Shown here piece after piece: positions 7,847 to 16,783 of a stretch of DNA of 33,602 nucleotides; within the stretch, counting starts at the first letter, position 1, and each line of letters begins with the position of its first letter. Source of the stretch: Candidatus Nealsoniibacteriota bacterium (GTDB lineage Bacteria > Patescibacteriota > Minisyncoccia > Minisyncoccales > UBA6532); NCBI GenBank assembly GCA_016186485.1, contig JACPLN010000007.1, positions 1 through 33,602 of the forward strand. The letters are read 5' to 3'. The notes beneath the pieces are model-generated. The model did not search any database, was not told the DNA's origin, and worked only from the letters and a program-made list of their open reading frames with translations. The position numbers and the translations under genes are program-made.

Positions 7847-8713
7847 TTGACAAAAATGTCTTTTCTTTTGCCGATAGGAATGAGTATAGTGCTCGCTTGG
7901 TGTTTTGCCATTCTGATTAGCGCATCTAACCTTTCTTTGCCCCAATTGAGCATAACCCCATTCTTGGAATCCGAAAACGCAATATCAACTCCTGCGCCGT
8001 ATCTCAATGCTCTTATGGTAATCGTGTTAATGGCGATATCAGGAACCCTGTTTTTTACCTTTATGAGTCTCATAAAGAATATACTGAAGATTTTCATAAT
8101 GATAGTTTTGGGGCTGGCTAGCTTTAGCGTTACTTTTATCCATACCAGTCTTCTGCTCACGCTTTTTTTGCCAGGCTACCCTCAAGAATCCATACTTATC
8201 GCCGTTTCTATATTCGCTATGTTTGTTGTTCCCGTTGCGGCGGTAAATCAGAAAGAATTAGTGTCGCTTTCCGCTCTTTTATACATAGGCGCATCTCTCG
8301 GCGCTCGTTGGGCTGGCTCGGTGCCTTTCTGGACGGTTATCGTGTTGTTGGTCGGGGTTTCTTTCTTTGATATCATAATGGTATTTAAAGGATACTTGAG
8401 TTCTTTCCGCAATGCTCCATATAGAGGGACGGACAACGGAAAAGATAAAGCAGCAAATCCTCTTAAAGGGCTTATGCTGGATTTTGGAGGGGTAAGCATG
8501 GGTCTCGGGGATATATTCTTCTATTCTATGACAGTCGTTTTTTCCATTTTGCATTTCGGCTTTTTTAGCGCGCTGTTTGCGAGCGCCGGTATTCTAATAG
8601 GTTCCGCGATTACCCTCGCGCTTATTTCGCGCCAAAACGGAAAAGCTCTTCCCGGATTGCCAATTCCCATTTTCATGAGTTTAGGACTACTGTTTTTCAG
8701 CACCATTTTGTAG
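7847..8713 (+). CDS. Presenilin/signal-peptide-peptidase-like GxGD intramembrane aspartyl protease
   Basis: Polytopic membrane protein with SFFDIIMVFKG (YD-type Asp), VSMGLGDIFFYSM (GxGD) and KALPGLPIPIFMSLGLLFF (PAL-type motif), in the expected order. The start could be TTG 7847 or ATG 7856. Confidence 0.82.
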   Translation: MTKMSFLLPIGMSIVLAWCFAILISASNLSLPQLSITPFLESENAISTPAPYLNALMVIVLMAISGTLFFTFMSLIKNILKIFIMIVLGLASFSVTFIHTSLLLTLFLPGYPQESILIAVSIFAMFVVPVAAVNQKELVSLSALLYIGASLGARWAGSVPFWTVIVLLVGVSFFDIIMVFKGYLSSFRNAPYRGTDNGKDKAANPLKGLMLDFGGVSMGLGDIFFYSMTVVFSILHFGFFSALFASAGILIGSAITLALISRQNGKALPGLPIPIFMSLGLLFFSTIL

Positions 8714-8729
8714 CGCCTTTATTAAAAAC

Positions 8730-8759
8730 GCAGCAATATGCTTTGCTGCTGTTTTTTTG
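8730..8759 (+). terminator. Rho-independent terminator
   Basis: GCAGCAA tatgct TTGCTGC TGTTTTTTT. Confidence 0.85.
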
Positions 8760-8779
8760 TCTGCTAGAATTAAAACATC

Positions 8780-10504
8780 ATGACTTCAAATGAACTGCGG
8801 CAAAGATTTTTGGATTTTTTTGAAAAAAAAGGGCATAAAATTGTGCCATCTTCTTCGCTTGTCCCCCAAGATTCAAGCGTTCTTTTTACCAGCGCCGGCA
8901 TGCAGCAGTTTAAACCCTATTTTTTGGGCGAAAGAAGCCCTTACGGAAAGAAAGTTGCCAGTTCCCAGAAATGTTTCAGAACCTCTGATATTGATGAGGT
9001 CGGTGACGAACGACACTTAACTTTTTTTGAGATGCTGGGAAATTTTTCTTTCGGCGATTATTTCAAGCAAGAAGCAATAAACTATGCCTATGATTTTTTA
9101 AAGGAAATAGGACTGCCAATCCAATACGTAAGCGTTTTTAAAGGCGACAAACAAGTTCCTAAAGATGAAGAATCGGTTAAAATCTGGAAAAAGCTGGGGG
9201 TAAAAAAAATCAAGGGAGCTGGAAGAGAAGACAATTTCTGGGGGCCGACAGGCAAAGAGGGCCCTTGCGGGCCAACCACCGAAATTTATATTAATGATAC
9301 CGAGATTTGGAATATTGTTTTCAATGAGTATTATCAAGACGATAAGGGCAAATTAACCAAGCTGAAACAAAAAGGAGTGGATACGGGCATGGGGTTGGAG
9401 CGTCTAGCGATGGTTTCCCAAAACAAAAAAAATATATTTGAAACAGATTTGTTTTCAAAGATAACCAAAGAGATAAGCGGCCAAGACAGGGCGAAAAGAA
9501 TAATCGCAGACCACGTAAAAGGAGCGGTTTTTCTCATTGCAGACGGCATCCTGCCCTCAAACATTGAAAGAGGATATATTTTAAGGCGGATAGTCAGAAG
9601 AGCAATCAGGTTTGGGAAATTACTGGGGTTAGCTTCCGGCTTTCTTATTCCTTTGGCTCAAAAAGTCGTTGATATTTATAAAGACGTTTACCCTGAACTT
9701 TTATCAAAGCAGCCAGACATTCTGACGGTAATTCAGCAGGAAGACGAAAAGTTCGGCAAGACCCTGGAAAAGGGACTGAAGGAATTTGAAAAACTGGCTA
9801 TCAAAATAGAAAATGGCGGAACCGCAGGGATTGGAGGAAATGATACATTTATGCTTTACGAAACATATGGTTTTCCCTTTGAACTCACAAAGGAGTTGGC
9901 AAAGGAAAGAGGCATGAAAGTCAATGAGAAAGCCCACAAGGAATTTGAAGAGCGACACAAAGAAATCTCTCGCGCTGGGTTTGAAGGAAAATTCGGCGGG
10001 CATGGGCTTTTGTTGGACACCGGCGAATTAAAAGCCGCTAATCAAGAAGAGTTAAAAAAAGTAACGAGGTTGCATACCGCAACCCATCTTTTGCAAGCCG
10101 CTTTAAGGAAAGTTTTGGGAGAAGAGGTGCATCAGGCAGGATCTGACATTACCGTTGAGCGAACCCGTTTTGACTTTTCTTTTGGCAGAAAACTAACTTC
10201 AGAGGAATTAAAAAAGACAGAAGATTTAGTAAACGGGGTTATTTCCAAAGATTTTAAAGTAGAATACAAGGAAACGCCCTACGAAGAAGCAATTAGAAGC
10301 GGGGCGCTTTATTCTAAAAGAGAAAAATACCCTTCGGTGGTAAGGGTCTATTCTGTTTTTGACGAAAATACAAAAGAAGTTTTTTCAAAGGAATTATGCG
10401 GCGGACCCCATGTCCAGAGGGCGTCTGAAATCGGCCGATTCAAAATAATCAAAGAAGAATCGTCGGGAGCAGGCATCCGCCGCATAAGAGCAGTAGTAGA
10501 GTGA
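8780..10504 (+). CDS. alaS: Alanine--tRNA ligase (compact form)
   Basis: LRQRFLDFFEKKGHKIVPSSSLVP, FTSAGMQQFKPYFLG, HLTFFEMLGNFSFGDYFK, HTATHLLQAALRKVLG, LCGGPHV; ends after the editing domain (574 aa). Confidence 0.95.
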   Translation: MTSNELRQRFLDFFEKKGHKIVPSSSLVPQDSSVLFTSAGMQQFKPYFLGERSPYGKKVASSQKCFRTSDIDEVGDERHLTFFEMLGNFSFGDYFKQEAINYAYDFLKEIGLPIQYVSVFKGDKQVPKDEESVKIWKKLGVKKIKGAGREDNFWGPTGKEGPCGPTTEIYINDTEIWNIVFNEYYQDDKGKLTKLKQKGVDTGMGLERLAMVSQNKKNIFETDLFSKITKEISGQDRAKRIIADHVKGAVFLIADGILPSNIERGYILRRIVRRAIRFGKLLGLASGFLIPLAQKVVDIYKDVYPELLSKQPDILTVIQQEDEKFGKTLEKGLKEFEKLAIKIENGGTAGIGGNDTFMLYETYGFPFELTKELAKERGMKVNEKAHKEFEERHKEISRAGFEGKFGGHGLLLDTGELKAANQEELKKVTRLHTATHLLQAALRKVLGEEVHQAGSDITVERTRFDFSFGRKLTSEELKKTEDLVNGVISKDFKVEYKETPYEEAIRSGALYSKREKYPSVVRVYSVFDENTKEVFSKELCGGPHVQRASEIGRFKIIKEESSGAGIRRIRAVVE

Positions 10505-10536
10505 AAAAGATAATGGTGTTAAAATAAACAATAGAA

Positions 10537-11802
10537 ATGCCAAGAGAAAAATTTTTTGATATCGTTCCTCCGAGAGAAAAGAAGCGAGAAAAACCCGCTT
10601 TTGAAATAAATAATTTAAAGCCGTTTTTCGGAGCAGGAAAAATCCCTTTAAATAACAGGCGATTAATCGCTTTTGGTTTTTCTTTGGCAATCCTGTTTTT
10701 GTTTGTTTATTTTTCAATCAATACCGCGGCAAAGGTTACATTGTTTCTTGAAACCGACATTTTGAAATTTAGCACTACGGCTAGCTTGAGGGCGGATGAG
10801 AAAGAGGTAAATTCGGAAAATAGCGTTATTCCGGTCCTTGTCCTTACCAAAGACAAAACTTCAGCCGAGCAATTTTTATCAACAGGAAAGGAGTTAAAAC
10901 AGGAGAAAGCCAGGGGCAAAATTACGGTATATAACGGCTATTCAGCTTTGCCCCAGCTCCTTGTTGCAACTACCCGTTTTGTTTCGGCGGACGGAAAGCT
11001 TTTCAGGACCCCAAAGACCGTAACGATTGCAGGGGCGAAAAATGTTGGCGGCAAATTGGTTCCTGGAAACGGCGAAATTGAGGTTGTCGCGGACGAAACG
11101 GGGGAAGAATACAATATCGGGTCAACAACCTTTTCTATCCCCGGTTTTGTCGGAACCCCAAGATACACCGCCGTTTATGCAAAGTCTTTTTCGTCAATGG
11201 CCGGGGGAATGTCAAAAGAGGTTCAGGCTGTTACCCAGCAGGATTTAGACCAGGCAAGAAGCGCTCTTTTAAAAAAGATGATTGACGAAGGTTCTGCCGA
11301 ATTGCTGAACGGTTTGCCGGAAGGATTTATTCTTGCTGAAAAGACCGTTATTCTTGATAATATTGAAACATTATCCAAGGTTGCAGCCAAAGAAGAGACG
11401 CCCTCTTTCAGGCTTGAACTAAAAGGTAAGTTAAAGGCATTCGCATTAAAGCGTTCTGACCTTAATAAGTTCGTTTTTGATTTTGTCACAAGCAAGATTC
11501 CTCAGGGTAAACTCCTGAAAGAGGGAAGCATAGAAGTCAATTATTCTGCTTACGATTTTAATTTTGACCAAGGCAAGTCTAAGATTGACCTTTCGGTTTT
11601 AGCAACGATTTATTCTAAGATTGATTTTCAAAAGATAAAAGAAAAAATAGCAGGGCAGGAGTTGTTTTCCGCCCAAAGATATATTTTGGAGAATTCTCCG
11701 GAAATTTCTAAAGTAAAATTGAAAATCCAGCCATTCTGGATTCAAAGGTTGCCCAAATTTTTAAATAAGATTAATATAGAAATAAGTCTTAATCCCATAT
11801 AA
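10537..11802 (+). CDS. Membrane-anchored protein with a possible baseplate J-like region
   Basis: Cytoplasmic N-terminus, one TM (LIAFGFSLAILFLFVYFSI), extracytoplasmic beta-rich region. Confidence 0.65.
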   Translation: MPREKFFDIVPPREKKREKPAFEINNLKPFFGAGKIPLNNRRLIAFGFSLAILFLFVYFSINTAAKVTLFLETDILKFSTTASLRADEKEVNSENSVIPVLVLTKDKTSAEQFLSTGKELKQEKARGKITVYNGYSALPQLLVATTRFVSADGKLFRTPKTVTIAGAKNVGGKLVPGNGEIEVVADETGEEYNIGSTTFSIPGFVGTPRYTAVYAKSFSSMAGGMSKEVQAVTQQDLDQARSALLKKMIDEGSAELLNGLPEGFILAEKTVILDNIETLSKVAAKEETPSFRLELKGKLKAFALKRSDLNKFVFDFVTSKIPQGKLLKEGSIEVNYSAYDFNFDQGKSKIDLSVLATIYSKIDFQKIKEKIAGQELFSAQRYILENSPEISKVKLKIQPFWIQRLPKFLNKINIEISLNPI

Positions 11803-11825
11803 AGGGGGTTGACTAAATTAAACTA

Positions 11826-12044
11826 ATGGCGCAAGATAGGAAGTATCGCGTTTCGGGTAACGTTTTGGAAGCTTTGCCAAACCTTCTTTTTAAGGTGAAA
11901 TTGGATGACGGGAAAGAAGTCCTTGCTCATTTGGCTGGAAAAATGAGGATATTTAAGATTAAGATTTTAGCCGGAGACAGGGTTACCGTGGAAATGACTC
12001 CTTATGACGAAAGGAGGGGAAGAATAGTTTATAGAGGAAAATAA
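11826..12044 (+). CDS. infA: Translation initiation factor IF-1
   Basis: [33 protein letters not shown]...[22 protein letters not shown]. Confidence 0.95.
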   Translation: MAQDRKYRVSGNVLEALPNLLFKVKLDDGKEVLAHLAGKMRIFKIKILAGDRVTVEMTPYDERRGRIVYRGK

Positions 12045-12051
12045 AAACAAA

Positions 12052-12171
12052 ATGAAAGTACGGCCATCGGTAAAAACAATTTGTAAAGACTGTAAAATTG
12101 TCAGGCGCAAGGGCTACGTTTATGTAATTTGCAAAAAAAATCCAAAACATAAACAGCGCCAAGGCGCTTGA
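12052..12171 (+). CDS. rpmJ: Ribosomal protein L36 (39 aa, below the ORF track cutoff)
   Basis: [39 protein letters not shown]; position between infA and rpsM. Confidence 0.95.
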   Translation: MKVRPSVKTICKDCKIVRRKGYVYVICKKNPKHKQRQGA

Positions 12172-12179
12172 TTGGATTT

Positions 12180-12569
12180 ATGCCGAGAATCGCAGGGGTT
12201 AACATACCAGAAAACAAAAGAATAGAAATAGCCTTAACCTATATTTACGGCATAGGCCGGTCTTTGAGCGCAAAAATCCTGAAAGAAGCAAACATAGATT
12301 TTAACCTCAGGGCAAGTCAATTAAACGCAGAACAAACTAATAAACTTAAAGATATTATAGAAAAGAAGCACATAGTAGAGGGGGATTTGAGAAGGGAATT
12401 AATGATGTCAATAAAAAGATTGAAAGATATAGGTTCCTGGAGAGGCGTCAGGCATATTAAAAAATTGCCGGTTAGAGGCCAAAGGACAAGGACCAATACT
12501 AGAACCGTAAGAGGAAACGTGAGAAAAACAGTGGGATCCGGCAGGAAACCGCCGGCAGAACCAACATAG
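12180..12569 (+). CDS. rpsM: Ribosomal protein S13
   Basis: [26 protein letters not shown]...[12 protein letters not shown]-type end ([17 protein letters not shown]). Confidence 0.95.
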   Translation: MPRIAGVNIPENKRIEIALTYIYGIGRSLSAKILKEANIDFNLRASQLNAEQTNKLKDIIEKKHIVEGDLRRELMMSIKRLKDIGSWRGVRHIKKLPVRGQRTRTNTRTVRGNVRKTVGSGRKPPAEPT

Positions 12570-12572
12570 TTT

Positions 12573-13022
12573 ATGGGAAAAAAGCGCATCATACAAAAAA
12601 GCCAAGAGGAGCTTATAAAGGAAAGAGAGGTTGTGGATACAAAGGTTCAGAAGGAAACTAAAACCCCTGCGTCTAAAATAACCAGGGGCCTGGTTAATAT
12701 TTCATCTTCTTATAATAATACAATTATTAGCCTTTGCGATCCTAATGGCAATATTATTTATTGGGCGTCTTCAGGAAGCGTTGGATTTAAGGGAGCAAAA
12801 AAGGCTACCCCGTTTGCGGCTTCAAAGGTTGCGGAGGCGGTTGGCCAAGCGATGAAAAAGATAGGCATCCAGGAGGTCGCCATAAAAATTAAAGGGGTGG
12901 GATCGGGAAGAGATTCTGCTTTGAGATCTTTGGCCGCGAGAGGCGTTGAAATTTCGTCAATTGAAGACGTAACTCCAATCCCTCATAACGGCTGCCGTCC
13001 TCCGAAAGTGAGACGGGTATAA
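12573..13022 (+). CDS. rpsK: Ribosomal protein S11
   Basis: ISSSYNNTIISLCDPNGN..., GRDSALRSL, DVTPIPHNGCRPPKVRRV. Confidence 0.95.
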   Translation: MGKKRIIQKSQEELIKEREVVDTKVQKETKTPASKITRGLVNISSSYNNTIISLCDPNGNIIYWASSGSVGFKGAKKATPFAASKVAEAVGQAMKKIGIQEVAIKIKGVGSGRDSALRSLAARGVEISSIEDVTPIPHNGCRPPKVRRV

Positions 13023-13024
13023 TT

Positions 13025-13642
13025 ATGACAACATTGGCTAAATGCAAAATAGTAAGAAGGCTCGGTGTCAATATTTTCACTAAATGCGAGAAGGTTTTTG
13101 CCAAAAAACCATATCCTCCGGGGCAAAAGAGAAAAAGAAGGAGAGGCGGCGGGATTTCTGAATTTGGCAAAGAATTGCTTGAGAAGCAGAAATTAAGGGT
13201 TCTTTACGGGTTGAGAGAGCGCCAGTTTGGAAAGTATGTTGAAGAAATCTTAGAAAAGAAAGGCAAGGTGGAAGATGCGCCTACTTTGCTGATTCAGAAA
13301 CTGGAGAACAGGCTGGACAATACGGTTTTTAGGCTTGGTTTTGCGACAACCAGAGCTCAGGCAAAACAGTTGGTTTCCCACGGGTTTGTTTTGGTTAGAG
13401 GAAAGCCTATTGATGTCCCCTCCTATCAGGTTAAAACAGGGGACGTTGTTTCTATAAAACCACACAAAATAGGGAAAGCAATATTTAAAGATATTGGCAT
13501 AAAATTAAAAAAGTATCAGCCGCCTTCCTGGCTGGAACTTGATAGAGACAAGCTAGAAGGAAAAGTCAGCGGTTCCCCGGTCTTTAGCGAAGTGGCTCCG
13601 CCAGTAGAAATTTCATCAATATTTGAGTATTACTCGCGTTAA
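13025..13642 (+). CDS. rpsD: Ribosomal protein S4
   Basis: YGLRERQFGKYVEE, LENRLDNTVFRLGFATTRAQAKQLVSHGF. Confidence 0.95.
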   Translation: MTTLAKCKIVRRLGVNIFTKCEKVFAKKPYPPGQKRKRRRGGGISEFGKELLEKQKLRVLYGLRERQFGKYVEEILEKKGKVEDAPTLLIQKLENRLDNTVFRLGFATTRAQAKQLVSHGFVLVRGKPIDVPSYQVKTGDVVSIKPHKIGKAIFKDIGIKLKKYQPPSWLELDRDKLEGKVSGSPVFSEVAPPVEISSIFEYYSR

Positions 13643-13669
13643 TAATTAATTCTAATAAACTAAAAAAAT

Positions 13670-14479
13670 ATGATTTCACTGCCAACAACGCCAAAGATTA
13701 CGGAAAAAAAGGGAAACTTCGCAAAAATTGAAATTGAGGGGCTTTACCCCGGATACGGTGTTACCGTCGGCAACACCCTAAGGAGGGTTTTGCTTTCTTC
13801 TTTGCCCGGAGCCGCAGTTGTTCAGGCAAAAATTAAAGGAGTCCAGCATGAATTTTCTACGATTTCCGGGGTTTTGGAAGACGTAGTTAATATTTTGCTG
13901 AACCTAAAACAGCTTCGTTTTAAGCTCTATACCGACGAGCCCCAGATGGTTGTCCTAAAAATAAGAGGAGTTAAGGAAGTTAAAGGTTCGGATATTGAAC
14001 TGCCGGGCCAGGTGGAATTGGTAAACAAGGATGCGCATATAGCGACAATTACAGATAAGAAAAAAGAGTTAGACATGGAATTGCTTGTAGCAAAAGGCCT
14101 GGGTTATGAGCCCGTTGAGAGGCGCAAAAGAGAGAAACTGCAAATAGGGGTGATAGCCTTGGATGCGATTTTTACGCCAGTCAGGAAAGTCAGCTACAAG
14201 GTAGAAAATATGAGAGTTGGGGAGAGAACCGATTTTGACAGGCTGTCCTTGGAATTAGAAACTGACGGCACAATAAGCCCCGAAGAAGCATTCTTTAAGG
14301 CATCAGAGATTTTAGTAAAACACTTTTCTCTTTTTGAAGAAGCTTTCAAGTCGGCCCTAGAGGTTAAAAGTTTTGCGGTAGAAAAAACCCGCCAAAAGAC
14401 AAAAAAACATTTGGTCAAACAAGGAAAAATAACAGTAAAAAAGCATGAAAAAAGGAAAAAAGGGAAGAAAATTAAGTAG
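13670..14479 (+). CDS. rpoA: RNA polymerase alpha subunit
   Basis: GYGVTVGNTLRRVLLSSLPGAAV...; C-terminus is a short lysine-rich tail with no obvious full alpha-CTD. Confidence 0.93.
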   Translation: MISLPTTPKITEKKGNFAKIEIEGLYPGYGVTVGNTLRRVLLSSLPGAAVVQAKIKGVQHEFSTISGVLEDVVNILLNLKQLRFKLYTDEPQMVVLKIRGVKEVKGSDIELPGQVELVNKDAHIATITDKKKELDMELLVAKGLGYEPVERRKREKLQIGVIALDAIFTPVRKVSYKVENMRVGERTDFDRLSLELETDGTISPEEAFFKASEILVKHFSLFEEAFKSALEVKSFAVEKTRQKTKKHLVKQGKITVKKHEKRKKGKKIK

Positions 14480-14792
14480 GGAGAAAGACCAGCGCAAAGC
14501 TTTGCTTAAGGCACTGATCAGTGCCCTTATTTTGGCGGATAGGATAAAAACCACAGAAGCTAAGGCAAAGGAAATACGCCCTTTTGTAGAGAAGTTTATA
14601 ACCAGAGCAAAAAAAGGAGATCTGACTTCAAGAAGGTTATTGTCCAGATTTTTTCATAAAAGAGTCGTCAAAAAATTAGTTGACGAAATTGCACCGCGGT
14701 ATAAAGACAGGCGAGGCGGATATGCCAGAATTGTTAAGCTGGGACAAAGAAGATCAGACGGGGCAAGAACAGCCATAATAGAGTTTGTTTAA
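14445..14792 (+). CDS. rplQ: Ribosomal protein L17
   Basis: KLSREKDQRKALLKALISALI...GGYARIVKLGQRRSDGARTAIIEFV; overlaps the rpoA 3' end. Confidence 0.93.
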   Translation: MKKGKKGRKLSREKDQRKALLKALISALILADRIKTTEAKAKEIRPFVEKFITRAKKGDLTSRRLLSRFFHKRVVKKLVDEIAPRYKDRRGGYARIVKLGQRRSDGARTAIIEFV

Positions 14793-14796
14793 TAAC

Positions 14797-15144
14797 ATGG
14801 AACGCAAAACCCACACAATTGATGCCACCGGCAAAGTACTGGGCAGATTAGCAACCGAGATAGCTGTTTTGCTGCGCGGCAAGCAAAAAACCGACTTTGC
14901 TCCATATAAAGATATTGGAGATTTTGTTGTTGTGAAAAACGCCGGTAAAATCAGGGTTACCGGAAAGAAAATGGAGCAAAAGAAATATTTTCAGCATTCT
15001 GGTTATTTGGGCAACGCAAAGGAAATCTTGTTTAAAGATATTTTTAAGAAAAATCCCGGAGAAGTTTTAAGAAGGGCGGTATACGGCATGTTGCCGAAAA
15101 ACAGGTTAAGGGCAAAACAGATTAATAGATTAAGCTTTGAATAA
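14797..15144 (+). CDS. rplM: Ribosomal protein L13
   Basis: HTIDATGKVLGRLATEIAVLLRGK..., VYGMLPKNRL. Confidence 0.95.
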   Translation: MERKTHTIDATGKVLGRLATEIAVLLRGKQKTDFAPYKDIGDFVVVKNAGKIRVTGKKMEQKKYFQHSGYLGNAKEILFKDIFKKNPGEVLRRAVYGMLPKNRLRAKQINRLSFE

Positions 15145-15149
15145 ATAAG

Positions 15150-15650
15150 ATGCCAAAAACTAAAAAACCAAAAACTGAAGTCAAAAAACCGACTAAGACT
15201 AAAAAACCCTCCAGCAGCACCGCAGCTAGGCGGGCGGGGAAAAAACCAGTTGAAGAACCGGGTAAATATTTTGAGGCGGTCGGCAGAAGGAAAACTTCAA
15301 CAGCTAGGATAAGAATATCCGTTAAAGGGGATAAGGTTTTTTCGGTTAACCAAAAGCCCCTTAACGCCTATTTTCCTGTCCCCGAACTGCAAGTGATTGC
15401 TTTATCCGCTTTTGAGAAAATGGGTTGTCTGGATAAATTTATGATTTTTGTGAGAGTTCAGGGCGGAGGAATTCATAGCCAGGCAGAGGCAATCAGGCAT
15501 GCTGCGGCCAGGGCATTGGTAAAATTTGACCCAGAATTTAAAAAGCCTTTGAGGCGGATAGGTTATTTAACTCGCGATCCCAGGATGCGAGAGCGAAAGA
15601 AATTCGGCCTCAAGCGCGCCCGCCGCGCTCCCCAGTGGGCCAAGAGATAA
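15150..15650 (+). CDS. rpsI: Ribosomal protein S9 with basic N-terminal extension
   Basis: FEAVGRRKTSTARIRI..., GGGIHSQAEAIRHAAARAL, DPRMRERKKFGLKRARRAPQWAKR. Confidence 0.95.
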   Translation: MPKTKKPKTEVKKPTKTKKPSSSTAARRAGKKPVEEPGKYFEAVGRRKTSTARIRISVKGDKVFSVNQKPLNAYFPVPELQVIALSAFEKMGCLDKFMIFVRVQGGGIHSQAEAIRHAAARALVKFDPEFKKPLRRIGYLTRDPRMRERKKFGLKRARRAPQWAKR

Positions 15651-15658
15651 TGGGCTTA

Positions 15659-15679
15659 TTGCTTCCTCGGAGGAAGCAA
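15659..15679. repeat. Palindromic repeat, family i copy 1
   Basis: TTGCTTCCTCGGAGGAAGCAA followed by CTGCC. Confidence 0.95.
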
Positions 15680-15701
15680 CTGCCATACTGATAAAAAAAT
15701 T

Positions 15702-15734
15702 GCCCTCTGGGTTAAAAACCTGAGGGCTTTTTAT
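15702..15734 (+). terminator. Terminator after rpsI
   Basis: GCCCTCtgggttaaaaacctGAGGGCTTTTTA. Confidence 0.75.
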
Positions 15735-15997
15735 GCTAGCAATCCGACTGCTTCTTGTTTTCGTTTTTTTGAAGGTTCTTGGCTTCCTTGTTTGACCCAG
15801 ACTTCAAAGTCGTAGCTTCTGGCAAGTTCCAGCCTGATTACTACGTACCAGTTTGTTGCCGGCAAGCCGTACCTTCTCGTTATATCCTTGAAAGCGCATT
15901 GCAGTTCTCGCAGAGAATTGTATCCATCAACCATTTTGTCGTCAGGGCCGGTTTCCCTGTATGACCTGAATTCTGCCCCATCTATCCATATTGGCAT
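15731..15997 (-). CDS. Hypothetical protein (88 aa)
   Basis: Isolated ORF between family i copies 1 and 2; no family recognised. Confidence 0.55.
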   Translation of the reverse strand: MPIWIDGAEFRSYRETGPDDKMVDGYNSLRELQCAFKDITRRYGLPATNWYVVIRLELARSYDFEVWVKQGSQEPSKKRKQEAVGLLA

Positions 15998-16071
15998 TTA
16001 TTCCACCTGGCTAATATTCTATATCAAAGAATGAATTTGTCAATACGTTGCGGCAATGCGCGCATTTTCTA

Positions 16072-16102
16072 GGCTATTGCTTCCTCGGAGGAAGCAATAG
16101 CC
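16072..16102. repeat. Palindromic repeat, family i copy 2 (31-bp palindrome)
   Basis: GGCTATTGCTTCCTCGGAGGAAGCAATAGCC. Confidence 0.95.
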
Positions 16103-16109
16103 ATAATAA

Positions 16110-16136
16110 AAATGGGAAAGTGAAATACTTTCCCTA
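16110..16136 (-). terminator. Putative terminator for the 16145..16636 gene
   Basis: Minus strand GGGAAAGTATTTCACTTTCCCATTTTTATT. Confidence 0.65.
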
Positions 16137-16144
16137 TGGTTTTA

Positions 16145-16636
16145 TTAATCGTCCCAGGTCGTTACCCCGACTATTAGCATGGCCATGAAGACCAGTGAAA
16201 ATACCGCTGTGATAACCACGTTTAGCCCTGAGTTAAACGTCCAGTCGGCGGCGCTATCTGCCTGCTCTTTTAGTCTTGAGAATTTGTCTTTTGCCACATC
16301 CATTCCTTGCTGATAAGCCTCGTCGCTTGAAGACAGTTCCGAGATTTTCTCTAGGTTTTTGATATTGCTTGCTAAATCCTTTTTGATGAGATCCCAGTTA
16401 GTTGTGTCTGTGGCATACCACCAGGCAGGATTTCCGCGCTCATATTTGAATATCTCTTGCGCTTTTTGACCATACTCGATCATCTCGTTGGCGCTACCGC
16501 CAACTTTTGCCCTATCTATCCAGGCCACCCCCTGTTTTAATGGGTAGACATTGACATTGTAATTGTTCCACACAATTATTATCCCAAGTACTGCAATGAA
16601 CACGGCAACTGCGACAAATGCTTTTCCAATAGACAT
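16145..16636 (-). CDS. Hypothetical membrane protein, N- and C-terminal TM segments
   Basis: FVAVAVFIAVLGIIIVW at the N-terminus, VVITAVFSLVFMAMLIVG at the C-terminus. Confidence 0.7.
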   Translation of the reverse strand: MSIGKAFVAVAVFIAVLGIIIVWNNYNVNVYPLKQGVAWIDRAKVGGSANEMIEYGQKAQEIFKYERGNPAWWYATDTTNWDLIKKDLASNIKNLEKISELSSSDEAYQQGMDVAKDKFSRLKEQADSAADWTFNSGLNVVITAVFSLVFMAMLIVGVTTWDD

Positions 16637-16783
16637 TATTTATCACCTCTAATAACCATACTATTTCGTTTATCAATTTTTGTCAAGATAAAACAGAGCT
16701 AAACATAAAAGCGTTACCAGCGTATTCATCCCGTACATTGGTTTGACATTTTAATTTAAAAGTTATAAAAAGCGTCAGGTACC

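Noticed and set aside
14445-14479. rpoA/rplQ 35-nt overlap as novel gene organisation
   Set aside because: Could reflect an alternative downstream rplQ start; the possible CTD loss is the more meaningful signal and is reported separately.
15659-16102. Family i palindromes as simple rho-independent terminators
   Set aside because: No U-tract follows the stems; copy 1 has a separate real terminator at 15702-15734, and copy 4 lies within a CDS.
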